Shown here: positions 8,330 through 17,074 of the stretch, piece after piece
Layout: each line of letters starts with the position of its first letter
Position numbering within the stretch: position 1 is the first letter of the stretch
DNA from: Larix sibirica
Taxonomy: Eukaryota; Streptophyta; Pinopsida; Pinales; Pinaceae
Length of the DNA: 21,068 nt
Direction of reading: 5' to 3'
Assembly (NCBI GenBank): GCA_004151065.3
Contig: NWUY0300015700.1
Span: 1-21,068, forward strand
Notes under the pieces: model-generated
What the model was told of the DNA's origin: nothing
Seen by the model: only the letters and a program-made list of their open reading frames with translations
Databases searched by the model: none
Translations under genes and position numbers: made by a program

Positions 8330-9709
8330 CCAATAATGTTCTTTTAGATGTCCTTTCCACTTATAATAGTTGTAGAAGGGAACTTTGTTCTTTTACATGA
8401 CAAGTTGTCCTTCTAAAGATGAATTTGAGTTGGTATTCTGCCATGTACTCCTACTAAATGAATTCTTTGGCTTGTCATCATTATTGAATAGTCTCATTCC
8501 CTTGATTGGAATTAGCACCAACCATGTTATTTAGCTTCATCTAACTATTCTTTTCCTTTCTTAACCTCGCATGGAGATAAGTCTACTCCACAATGAAGAC
8601 GTTGAACATCTTAAGCTTGTTTTGAAAGGTTGATTATTTCACCATCGAACTCCCTAATCTTCATCCACCACTTTAAGTTGAATGGAATAGCAGTTAAATT
8701 CTTAAAGGTAGGCATCTACTAATTGATTATAGTTTTGTCACATGTATTACTAATTTTAGGGTTGTTGCTTCTAGTAATTAACAAGAGGAATTGTCCTTGG
8801 CAACAATTTTGATCTCGTTCCAAGTAAGACCTTTAGCAACATAAGTGTTTGTTTGCACATGAATTATCCAACATAAACAAAGATTCTTTGTGTGCATATA
8901 CAAATTTATCTTCATTTATATGTTGTATCTCATATGAGGAATTGAATTGCCTCATTTAGTCCTCAAGTCATAGAGTGTCCATTTAATAGTCATGGGGAGA
9001 AAATTTTCCGCCTTGGTTTCCACTCTAAGAAACTCATACCTCGAATTTGACTATGGAGATAGGGGATCATTACTTCATTTCACTTTACAATGCCTCTCCA
9101 TACTTCTCCCACTATTTCCCATTTGCAATGCCACCATGGAGGTTGTCATGTTTGTAGCATATAAGTGAATTTAGTCATTTGTCTCTTTAACTTTCCCACT
9201 TCACCTTTTAGGAACTGTTGTTGACAACAACTTTGCACTTATTCCAAGTAATGCCTTGAGTAACATTGAGTGTCTATTTGCGCTCACATAAATTTTCCTA
9301 CAAACATATAGTTTATTTATATCCACATACAACTTTATCTTCACTTATATGTTGTTGTATCTCATAGTAAGAATTGAGTTGCCTCATCTAGTACTTGAGT
9401 CATAGAGTGCCCATCTAATAAACATAGGGAAAATTTCCCGCCCTAGTCTACACTCTAAGAAACTCAAACCCCAAATTCGATAGCGGAGACAAGAGATTGT
9501 TGCTTGATTTCAAATTATAATAGCTCTCCATACTTCTTTCACAATTACCCATATGCAATGCCACTATAAAGTTTGTCAAAGCTTGTAGCATCTGACTGAA
9601 TTTAGTCATATGTCTCACTAACTTTCCCTTTTCACCTTTTAGATTCACAAATTTCCCCTTTAACTCTTTGCTTCAATGTTGCAATTGTTTTCCATCTCTT
9701 TATTCGAAA
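8330..9709 (-). pseudogene. Decayed gag of an LTR element (Tat/Ogre-like)
   Basis: The minus strand starts near 9710 with coding-like pieces (AEDSLSNKEMENNCNIEAKS). A helical segment follows, NLKGEKGKLVRHMTKFSQML, similar in style to the coiled N-terminus of Tat-lineage gag. The same segment recurs in a second copy (LKGEVGKLKRQMTKFTYML) because of a partial tandem duplication. Near 8374-8330 lies the remains of a zinc knuckle, YNYYKWKGHLKEHYWKL, with all three Cys positions now Tyr. Stops and frameshifts are frequent. The orientation agrees with the primer site and LTR to its right. The lineage is a tentative call. Confidence 0.5.
8790..9644 (-). repeat. Partial tandem duplication, 2 x about 428 bp, within gag
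   Basis: Copy one (about 8790-9213) and copy two (about 9214-9644) align end to end with an offset of 424 to 431 bp. Shared anchors include TTCCAAGTAA (8819 and 9243), TCATAGAGTG, CACTCTAAGAAACTCA and TTCACCTTTTAG (9200 and 9631). The copies have diverged to perhaps 75-80% by eye, so the duplication is old. It repeats the helical gag segment and the non-conserved stretch after it. Confidence 0.85.
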
Positions 9710-9723
9710 GTGAGTCTTCGCCA
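9710..9723 (-). other. Degenerate primer-binding site, TGGCG type
   Basis: The minus strand reads AACAATTTATGGCGAAGACTC. This resembles the AACAATTGGCGACTC junction between LTR and primer site in Tat/Ogre elements, which use a tRNA-Arg-type primer. An inserted or changed TA makes it imperfect. The LTR would end with CA at 9730-9729. Confidence 0.4.
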
Positions 9724-9728
9724 TAAAT

Positions 9729-10440
9729 TGTTAAAAAAACTCCTACACTCGCATGTGAAGTGATGGTCTAATATTAATTTCATCAATCAAGAAGTACATT
9801 TGTATAACAGTACAACTACCAAAAAAAAATACTTAATTGATGGCATACGATCTTTAAACTTATCGCTCGACTAATGAACCCAATAAACTTGAACAAAATC
9901 AAACCTTCAATCGCATAAACATTGTTGTGATATAGAGGGCATCAAATCATGTTTGAATTTTATTAACAAGGTAAAATGTACAAAATGAAGCTTTGAGAAC
10001 TAAGCAATCCAACTAGTCAACTATTCAAACAATAAACCTCGTTACAACATCACATAAAGGTATAGGGATTTAGACATTTAGAGATAATATATAGAAATTT
10101 AGAGAAAGAGTATGGATGATGGCCTAAAAGACGATCCCTTGTGAGCATAGAGATTTTTAGGAATAGCAAGGAACGAAGGATTAAATATGAGTTCTAATGA
10201 TCCTCGTTGCACTCCAAACCCTATTCAAGTGTAATGTAGATTACAATTAACTCTGTGAAATCCCTCGCCACTTCCTCATTTCCCCAACGAAAGCTCTAGA
10301 GATATATTTTCAACCTTTAGTAGACACATGTTGATGGAAGGTAGTAGGAGGAATAGTAAACATGAGTTCAACGTAAAATCTTATCATGGTTTTATATCCA
10401 GACAACCAAGGCTAAGGGATTCACCAGCTGCAATTCAAAA
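9729..10440 (-). mobile_element. Probable 5' LTR of the gag element, right end unresolved
   Basis: On the minus strand this non-coding stretch has a GATATAAA box (plus 10391-10398) and, some 430 bp downstream, an AATAAA polyadenylation signal (plus 9959-9964). It ends with CA next to the TGGCG-type primer site. That order fits U3-R-U5. I could not identify the TG start or a second copy in the window, so the right boundary is approximate. Confidence 0.45.
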
Positions 10441-10664
10441 CAAATATACATTTAAATAACCATTTGTCACAATTATATAAACTAACACGGTAAAGAATGC
10501 TTGATAATTTAGAGATTTTTCATGTTAAGATTCACAACCATACTTGGTTTAAGAACCATTCAGAAGCTTTACCTAAATAATAATTATCATCACAATATTT
10601 AACCTCAAACGCTAAACCACGGCTTAAAAGAATCCCAGAATCTGACATTACTTGTCTTGAGGTT

Positions 10665-10729
10665 AACGTGCCACGCGCATTTAAGTTACTGGTTTTTCTG
10701 TTTGATAAAACGTGCCACGCGCATTTAAG
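10665..10729. repeat. 21-bp direct repeat, two exact copies 44 bp apart
   Basis: AACGTGCCACGCGCATTTAA (plus one more G) occurs at 10665-10685 and 10709-10729. The GC-rich core GTGCCACGCGC stands out in AT-rich surroundings and contains a GCGTGGC-type core on the minus strand. Confidence 0.9.
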
Positions 10730-10997
10730 AATAATAATAATTCTACAATAAACAAAAAGCAGAATGGAAAGGCGCTTTATTTATTTTTAATGAAAAGCAA
10801 ATGCTTTAATAATACACGAGTATCCTGTTCTTAACCTTTAAAAAGTACCCACGAGAGCATGCCAACACTTGGTATGAACCTGGTTTATAATTCATTGTAT
10901 TTTCAAAATAATTTACTTCATCATTATTATCATTTTTAATTTCATAACTAACGTTTATGGTTTTTATATCAAATGTTATTTCAAAGAGATACAAACA

Positions 10998-11005
10998 CAC
11001 GTGGC
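10998..11005 (+). promoter_or_regulatory. G-box / ABRE-like motif CACGTGGC
   Basis: This is a perfect plant G-box with an ABRE-type extension. It sits next to a 19-bp-period tandem repeat and within 340 bp of two further GCGTGGC-like cores. No gene start is recognisable nearby, so its function is unproven. Confidence 0.35.
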
Positions 11006-11038
11006 ATCATTCGATCAGCCTTGCATCATTCGATCAGC
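11004..11038. repeat. Tandem pair of GCATCATTCGATCAGC, 19-bp period
   Basis: GCATCATTCGATCAGC occurs at 11004-11019 and 11023-11038, exact over 16 bp. It directly follows the G-box. Confidence 0.9.
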
Positions 11039-11363
11039 GTTGCTATTATTATTATCATCATCTTAGTGTCGGATTGGCGTCATCCTATTATGTAGTCCGT
11101 ACTAAATTGTAATACTTCTATATCCTAAGTTTTTCGCTATTGTTATTATTATTATTTTTTTGATAGAATGATATGCTTCGGCCCATTTTCTAAGTGTGTA
11201 ACAATGATGCATGCCCACTTGGGAATAAAAGTTTGTCTTATGTTTTTGTGGTTTGGTATAGATATAATGATATTATTTTTTATAGGTATATGATTTTATA
11301 AATATAATGTGTTATAATTTATAGTTGTTACGATATTTAGATATTTGTGAGTTAGTTGAGATC

Positions 11364-11378
11364 AACTTGGTTTAATGT
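11364..11378 (+). repeat. Left target-site duplication of the LINE
   Basis: AACTTGGTTTAATGT here is repeated exactly at 17060-17074, just after the LINE poly-A tract. The next base, 11379, is the first base of the truncated element. Confidence 0.9.
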
Positions 11379-12569
11379 AGAGGGTTCCCCTTTCAATGTA
11401 ACAGATGTCATAAATATGGGCACTTGCTTTGTGATTGTTCGATTCTTGCTCGAAAACCAGTTTCAAGGAAAAACAACAAATTGACCTCTCGAAGACCTGA
11501 GGCTTGTATATCTGATTGACTTCTGGATAACGTTGAACATGATAGATAGGACTGTTTTTATTTGGGCACCAAGGATAATCCCCATCAAATGGAGGGCGAT
11601 AAACCTCATTGTCTGGAACTTGTTCCACCGGCGACTTCACATCTGTGTTACCTACTGATCCTACTTCTCGTTTGGCAGAGCTCCTGCACAAGTGTCCTGA
11701 ATTAGCTTAGGTGACTCCTTAATGTATGAATGAATCTACGAACCTCTCTCTTGTTTATAATCATTCTAAAGATGGTAACTGGAGAAGGTCATAGTGCCAC
11801 CATATTCAATTATGTATTATCTTTACATGGGATTTATGAGGGTGAGGAGTTCCACAGTCCTACTCATAAGTCTTTTCATCTCCTGAATCTCATCTCACTT
11901 GAGAAGGATATAGAAGATACACCTCCTAGAATTCTTTTCAACCTCTCTTCGGGTGTTGAAAATTTTGAGGCCACTGGATTCATTACTATTCCTCATAAGG
12001 GTGGATACTCCTAGTTGTCGTAGAATCCGATTTGTAGTTCATTTGAGTCGCCTTTATCTAGTATGGAATCTATGATGCACAGGAAAGGTATTCTGTCTAT
12101 GGAAAGGTTAAAATCTCCCAGTGAGTCATTATGTAACTTTTTTCCCCCTTTCTCACTTTTTGAACCCTCAGGGATCCCATCTACTTCTGTGAATACCCCT
12201 TTTTCCCCCTCGGAATCTGGGAAACCCTCTAGTATCTCCCCCTCTTTGTGTCAGCCATTAGGCACTCTCACTCCCACAACAGATGCATATGAACTCGCCT
12301 CTCCAACTAGACAGGATGAACATATCGTTACCCCTTCGCATTCTAATGCTTCTAGGTACTTTTTCATACCGGGAGGCATTTCGAAGTTTGTTACCCCATC
12401 CCCGATGGATATCTCTCCAGACCCCTTGGTTATCTCGCCTAGATTAAGGGGGAAAAGATCTGTTATGGCTTCTTTGAGGTCTCAAGCAGCACGAGATGTT
12501 CGGGCGGGTCGACAAAGAACTCTTAAAGGGACTCTTAGAGCAGGTTATCCCAGGAAGATATTTACCTAA
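11379..12569 (+). pseudogene. LINE ORF1, C-terminal part, broken
   Basis: One frame runs from the element's first base to a TAA at 12567-12569, interrupted by several stops. It opens with RGFPFQ and the CCHC knuckle CNRCHKYGHLLCDC (11397-11438), the RNA-binding motif of plant LINE ORF1. The long tail is Ser/Pro-rich (12063-12569, for example NTPFSPSESGKPSSISPS). It ends in a basic stretch, RSQAARDVRAGRQRTLKG. The product would coat LINE RNA. The N-terminal domain is lost by 5' truncation. The longest intact pieces are 11730-12014 and 12063-12569. Its stop codon overlaps the ORF2 start. Confidence 0.85.
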
Positions 12570-13290
12570 TGTTGATTCTATCTTTCAACTATAGAGGGTA
12601 AGGGTTGCCCTAAAAAAATCTCACGCTCAAGAGACTCTTATCTATTCACCATCCATCAATTTTACTTTTACAGGAGACTATGGCTTGCGGTGATCAAATT
12701 ATCATAGATCTAAAATATTTTTTTTACCAAGTTGGGATTCCATCAATGTAGATGCTATAGGAAGATCTGGTGGACTTATTATAGGTTGCAAGACTAATTG
12801 TTTCATCTGCACAAACTATTGGTCTATTCAGTCAGGTATTGGTACACGTCTCTTTTCAAAGGAATTTGGTCTACCTTTCCTGATTATCAATCTTTATGGG
12901 CCCTAGAACAACAGAGTTCCCTTTTGGGATAAATTTTTTAACTCTGGTTTATTGGATGGGGATCGACTCGTCATCGGTGGGGATTTAAAATTCTCCCTTG
13001 GTGAAACTTAAATCTGGGGAACTAAGGCATAAAAGGATTCTTTGTCTGACTATTTTATAATAAGGCTTGATCAACATTCATTATTTGATATCCCTCCCAT
13101 CAAGCTCAGATCGACATGGAGGAATATGAGATTGGCTAGGATCAGATATCTAAGAGGATCGACAGATTTCTGGTGAATGAAGGCATTATCAACTCAGTTG
13201 TTAGTATTCGTCAATGGGTTGGTGAAGGGGGAAATTATGATCATTTTCCCATATTCATTGAAATGGTGCTTCCCAGAGCAAAGCCACCTA
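12569..13290 (+). pseudogene. AP-like endonuclease domain of ORF2
   Basis: The first codons give MLILSFNYRG, the eroded form of the WNxRG motif at the start of these nucleases. LLSIHHPSILLLQETM follows, with the metal-binding Glu. Further on are GRSGGLIIG, INLYGP, DRLVIGGDLKFSLGE (12964-13008) and YDHFPIF (13236-13256). The last of these is the SDH motif with Ser changed. All catalytic blocks are in order, but there are two frameshifts and about six stops. Confidence 0.85.
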
Positions 13291-13514
13291 GTCCATATAA
13301 ATTCAATGCATGTTGGTTAGAAGATGATGACTACATTTCTATGGTGTGAGCTGAGAATTCGCAGGAAGACACGTTGCATCTAAGATTGGAGTATACTCTG
13401 CGATGATGACTAAATTCCTATGGTTAGGTCCACTTGGATTCCATATATCTCCACTCATCAAGAATCCGCCAGTATATAGTTTCTCAATAATATTAAAAGG
13501 ATTAAATCAAGGTC

Positions 13515-15245
13515 TTGTCATGGGAAGTTAAGCGCAGGAAAAAGATGGATGCCGAACTTATTGATATTGAGAACATCCTGGATCTCTACTACTCAAGGCA
13601 TCCATGTGGTCATTCATCACCAAAGCAGCTTTTACGCTACATTGCTCTCGAGACTTGCCACACTCAGATCCTAGATGAGTATGAAGCTACATGGCAATTA
13701 AAGATTCGAGCCTTGTGGATTAAAAAAGGGGATGATAACACTAAATTCTTCCATAACTTTGTCAAGCATCGGCAACATACTAATTCACTAGTACACCTAG
13801 TGGATTCTGATGGTAATAAGATATCGAGGTTTCACGATCTCGCCAGATCTGGTATTTATCACTTTGATAATTTATATAAGGAGGATGCAAATGCTAAAGT
13901 TGTACAAATGTTGCTAATGCCATCTACTCTACCATCCTATGTGGATGAAGATCAAAATGCAGAGCTCATGGAACCTATTCAGCTAGAGAAGAATCAAGAA
14001 GTTGTCCAAACCTTGCAGGGTGACAAAATCCCTGGCCCTAATGGATGGTCATTTCAATTCTTTAAGGATTTTATGGACCTATTTGATTCAGATCTTTTGG
14101 TTGTTATAGAGGAATCTCGTGTATCTGGGAAGATACTTTCAACTTTCAACTCAACCTTTATCTCACTCATCCCAAAGGTTGACAATGTGACAAACTAGGA
14201 GGAAATGAGGCCTATTTCTCTCTGTAATTGTGTTTATAAGTTGATAGCCAAAGAGATTGCGAACAAAATAAAACCAATCTTATTTGCTTCTATCTCACAA
14301 GAGCAGTTTGCTTTCCTCAAAGGTAGGCAAATACATGAAGTTGTTGGGACAACACAAGAGGTCATCCACTAAGTCAATATTCAGAATCTACCAACTTCCA
14401 TCATAAAAGTTGATCTCTCGAAAGCATACGATAGAGTCAACTAGACACATCTCCGCCTCACTCTCCTACAAGTGGGTTTTCACCTACATTTTGTCGACTG
14501 GATCCCTTCAGGTGTTAACACAGTTTCCTTCTTGGTTCTTATAAATGGTTCTGTATTAGATTTTTTCAATCTTGGCAGAGGTTTGTGTCAAGTTTGTCCA
14601 TTGTCTCCTTTACTATTTATTTTTATTATGGAGGGCTTCAACAAAGCACTCACTCGAGCTCAACAAAATGGTATGTTGACAGGTATATCTATAGGTGGGC
14701 ATCTTTCCATTACTCACCTATTTTTTATCGATGATATCATGCTCTTCTCTAATGGATCTTGTAGAGATATTCTTAAGTTAAAGGAAGTGCTTCGTACTAT
14801 CTCAAAAGAGTCGGGGATGGTAATTAATATCACAAAATCCACTATCTCTTATTTGAAACTCCTTATGGACAGTTCAGTATGGATATCTACATAATTTGAT
14901 TATGTTGTTGTCAATTTAAATGATGGTCTGAGATATCTTTGTTTTATTTTAAAATTAGATGATTGTCATAGTAGGGATTGGATCTGGCTTGTGAGGAAAG
15001 TGGAGAATAAATTTTCATTGTGGTGCAACAAGTGGTTAAGTCGTGATGGACAATTTATACTACTTAAACATGTGCTCAAGGCTCTACATGTCTATTCGGT
15101 CTCACTTGCATGTATTACCATTGGTATCTCTAATCATATCAGGAAGTTAGCATCCACATTCTTATGGAAATATCAAGATGATGACATATATTTCTCATTG
15201 ATAACATGGGAAAAACTCACCTTGCCGAAGGATTTAGGAGGATAG
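13515..15245 (+). pseudogene. Reverse transcriptase domain of ORF2 (RVT_1, LINE type)
   Basis: The frame is continuous apart from stops. It contains IRALWIKKGDDNTKFFH and GDKIPGPNGWSFQFFK, which precede the fingers. After a stop come EEMRPISLCNCVYKLIAKE and FAFLKGRQIHE. The first catalytic Asp is in KVDLSKAYDRVN (about 14406-14441). GLCQVCPLSPLLF is a damaged GLRQGCPLSPLLF-type block. The second catalytic pair is in FFIDDIMLF (14721-14747), where relatives have FADD. The thumb region continues with NKFSLWCNKWLSRDGQF and LITWEKLTLPKDLGG. Stops at 14196, 14442 and 15243 fall at expected Trp positions. Confidence 0.92.
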
Positions 15246-15824
15246 AGGTTGAAAGACTCTAACATATTTGCTCAAATTCTGGTGGCAAAAGGTATCTGAC
15301 GTATTACTAAAAGGATGGATTATGGGTAAAAGTGGTCACTCACAAGTATATAATACCTTTATCCACTGAGGAATGGCTCAAATATCAACAGAATTCTATA
15401 CGGGACTATCCTCGATGTGGAGATCTCTTTTTTTTTAAATCACCTTATCGGAGACTGGATTATTTCGAAGTTTGAGATGGCCATAATCTCCATATTGGCA
15501 AGGACCCATGGACCGGTTGCTCTTATGTATTCAGACTCCCTCATCACATGATAAGTCACATGGAGGATCAAGGTATTCATTTCCTATATCAAATAAATGA
15601 TGAATTCGGCACATCCCCTCTAGCTCAAGTCTGGAAAAGCGCAGAGAATTTGGGTTTCTCTAGTGCTGATGCAGGTCGATGGGTTTTATTTCAAAAGAAC
15701 CCATGTGATTATAATATCATATTAACCCATACTTAAGAAAAACTATTATGGTTTAGGAATCATGTTGACAGAGAATATCTTCCCAGGATTGGATACCAAG
15801 TTCTCAGAGAGAGAAGATAAGCCT

Positions 15825-16028
15825 GATACCCCCTGGTGGATTCTGATGCTACAAAATTCAACTTGCTCGACCAAAATGAAATTATTTATGTGGCTCTTGC
15901 TTTATAACAAAGTTCCGGTTTGGGAATTGTTGAAGAAGAGATTCTGGATCGGACCCGGGTGGTGTCCATTGTGTAGTTCCGGCAATGAATATTCGGATCA
16001 TCTCTTTTTAGCCTGTTCATATATGTAG
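15825..16028 (+). pseudogene. zf-RVT zinc-ribbon domain of ORF2
   Basis: The segment STKMKLFMWLLLYNKVPVWE is followed by GPGWCPLCSSGNEYSDHLFL and then AC. This is the CxxC...DHLFxxC zinc-binding domain found after reverse transcriptase in plant LINEs. All three Cys and the His survive. A TAG at 16026-16028 interrupts the frame. Confidence 0.85.
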
Positions 16029-16309
16029 AGGATGGTGGACTGTGTTAATCGTGTTGCTAGTTTGAATATATCTTGGCAGGCCCTGATCTCTATGTGGTCT
16101 ATCGGTCCTGGACTGAATCAGGTTCATACCAGACCTTCCTATCATTCTCATAGGGTATACATGGCTAGCAAGGAATTCTGTTATATTTGATGATAAATTT
16201 ATTAGTCCATCTATTAAAGCCTCCAAATATTTGGTTGTTCACACACTCCTTTCTCATGATAATGTTCCGAAGCAAACCACGGTCATAGTGGCATAGGATA
16301 TTGATAAAA

Positions 16310-16725
16310 TAGATTGCTGGGGTTATTTTGACGGTGCGTCCCAGGGGACCCAAGCTAATGGAGGAGCGGGGGGTATTCTCTATCTTAATGATCAGGAATG
16401 GATAAAATTTTCAGCAAGTGTTGGTTCAAGTGCAAGTAACCAAGCGGAATCGATGGCTCTTAAATTGCTGCTCATACTTGCTTTATCTAGGGGTGTAAAG
16501 TCTCTTCAGATTTTCGTGGATTCCAAAGTTGTGATTTAGTGGCTGAAGCATAAACAATCTCCTAGGAATTTCACACTCCAGCCGATTTTTTAGGAAACTC
16601 TTAGGCTCTCCAATCTAATTCATCTCATATCCTTCCACCATATATACAAAGAAAGAAATATGATTGCCGATCGTTTATCCAAAGATGGTCTTGTGCTCAA
16701 TGAAGGATACTGGATTCTAAAATAA
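16310..16725 (+). pseudogene. C-terminal RNase H domain of ORF2 (archaeal-like type)
   Basis: In one frame, the four acidic catalytic positions are all present. They are Asp in YFDGAS (16330-16332), Glu in NQAESMAL (16447-16449), Asp in IFVDSKVV (16519-16521) and Asp in MIADRLSKDGL (16669-16671). Two TAG stops lie between them. The domain would degrade the RNA strand of the cDNA hybrid. Its form, with AD.LSK.GL at the end, fits the RNase H that some plant L1 elements acquired. A preceding piece (16159-16309, FISPSIKASKYLV) links it to the zinc ribbon. Confidence 0.9.
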
Positions 16726-17059
16726 AAGGAATGAGATCTCATGATGGAGCATGATACATAACCACATCTAGGCTGACCATATTCTTTCTACATTTTTTGT
16801 TTTTGCTACAGATCACCCCATTTTTGTTTATGGGTAAAATGACACAATTGATTTTGATACGGACTATATATTGAATATCCTACAAACAACTACCTTTTAG
16901 TGTAAAGTTGCATTAATATGTACTGACTATGGATGATACATGTCTTTATTGTGACGGGCACACTCATATTACTGACAAGTTGGCAACTTCATGCCAATGA
17001 TCTATGTAAAAGGTGATTTATAAATAATGTAAATTGCAATCTATTTTATGAGGGAAAAA
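16726..17059 (+). other. LINE 3' UTR and short poly-A tract
   Basis: Non-coding sequence after the ORF2 stop. It contains AT-rich signals (ATAAATAATGTAAA near 17022) and ends in a short A run (17055-17061, partly shared with the target-site duplication). Confidence 0.8.
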
Positions 17060-17074
17060 AACTTGGTTTAATGT
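17060..17074 (+). repeat. Right target-site duplication of the LINE
   Basis: AACTTGGTTTAATGT is an exact copy of 11364-11378. It follows the A tract and fixes the 3' end of the element. Confidence 0.9.

Larger units (their letters stand above)
10441..11363. other. AT-rich spacer with short repeats, no gene
   Basis: This stretch holds ATT/AAT microsatellite runs (near 10727, 11044 and 11140), two families of short direct repeats and a G-box. The 64-codon minus frame at 10806-11000 starts at GTG and has no recognised motif. Sequence from about 11200 to 11378 is the left flank of the LINE insertion. Confidence 0.5.
12569..16725 (+). pseudogene. LINE ORF2 polyprotein: endonuclease, RT, zinc ribbon, RNase H; broken
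   Basis: The start ATG (12569-12571) overlaps the ORF1 stop. After correcting frameshifts (near the T run at about 12720, near 13125, 15305, 15800 and 16150), nearly the whole ORF2 is present, about 1385 codon positions. The endonuclease comes first (about 12569-13290), then reverse transcriptase (about 13515-15245), then a connection region. A zf-RVT zinc ribbon follows (about 15825-16020) and RNase H comes last (16310-16725). It would nick target DNA and copy LINE RNA into it. Several stops lie where relatives have Trp. The final TAA is at 16723-16725. Confidence 0.9.
11379..17059 (+). mobile_element. 5'-truncated L1-type LINE with RNase H, non-autonomous through decay
   Basis: The 5.7-kb non-LTR element carries, in order, ORF1 remnants, an ORF2 with AP-endonuclease, reverse transcriptase, zinc ribbon and RNase H, a 3' UTR and a short A tract. 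An exact 15-bp target-site duplication brackets it. It begins inside ORF1 just before the zinc knuckle, so the ORF1 N-terminus (the DUF4283-type domain in relatives) and the 5' UTR are missing, as expected from incomplete target-primed reverse transcription. About twenty stops and several frameshifts disable it. Plant L1 elements with a C-terminal archaeal-like RNase H are an established lineage, and this one fits it. Confidence 0.93.

Noticed and set aside
10806-11000. A 64-codon minus-strand frame with an AATAAA signal downstream and a G-box next to its start.
   Set aside because: It starts at GTG, not ATG, has no recognised motif and is rich in low-complexity Asn/Asp codons from AT repeats.
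11343-11372. Reading ICELVEINL just before the LINE zinc knuckle looked like more ORF1.
   Set aside because: The exact target-site duplication places the element boundary at 11379, so this is flanking DNA that resembles ORF1 by chance.
11362-11691. A 109-codon minus frame over the LINE ORF1 region.
   Set aside because: It is the antisense shadow of the plus-strand zinc-knuckle region.
16932-17001. A short CLYCDGHTHITDK-type zinc-knuckle-like peptide in the LINE 3' UTR.
   Set aside because: It is a very short frame after the ORF2 stop with wrong spacing to the last Cys and no conserved context; probably chance.
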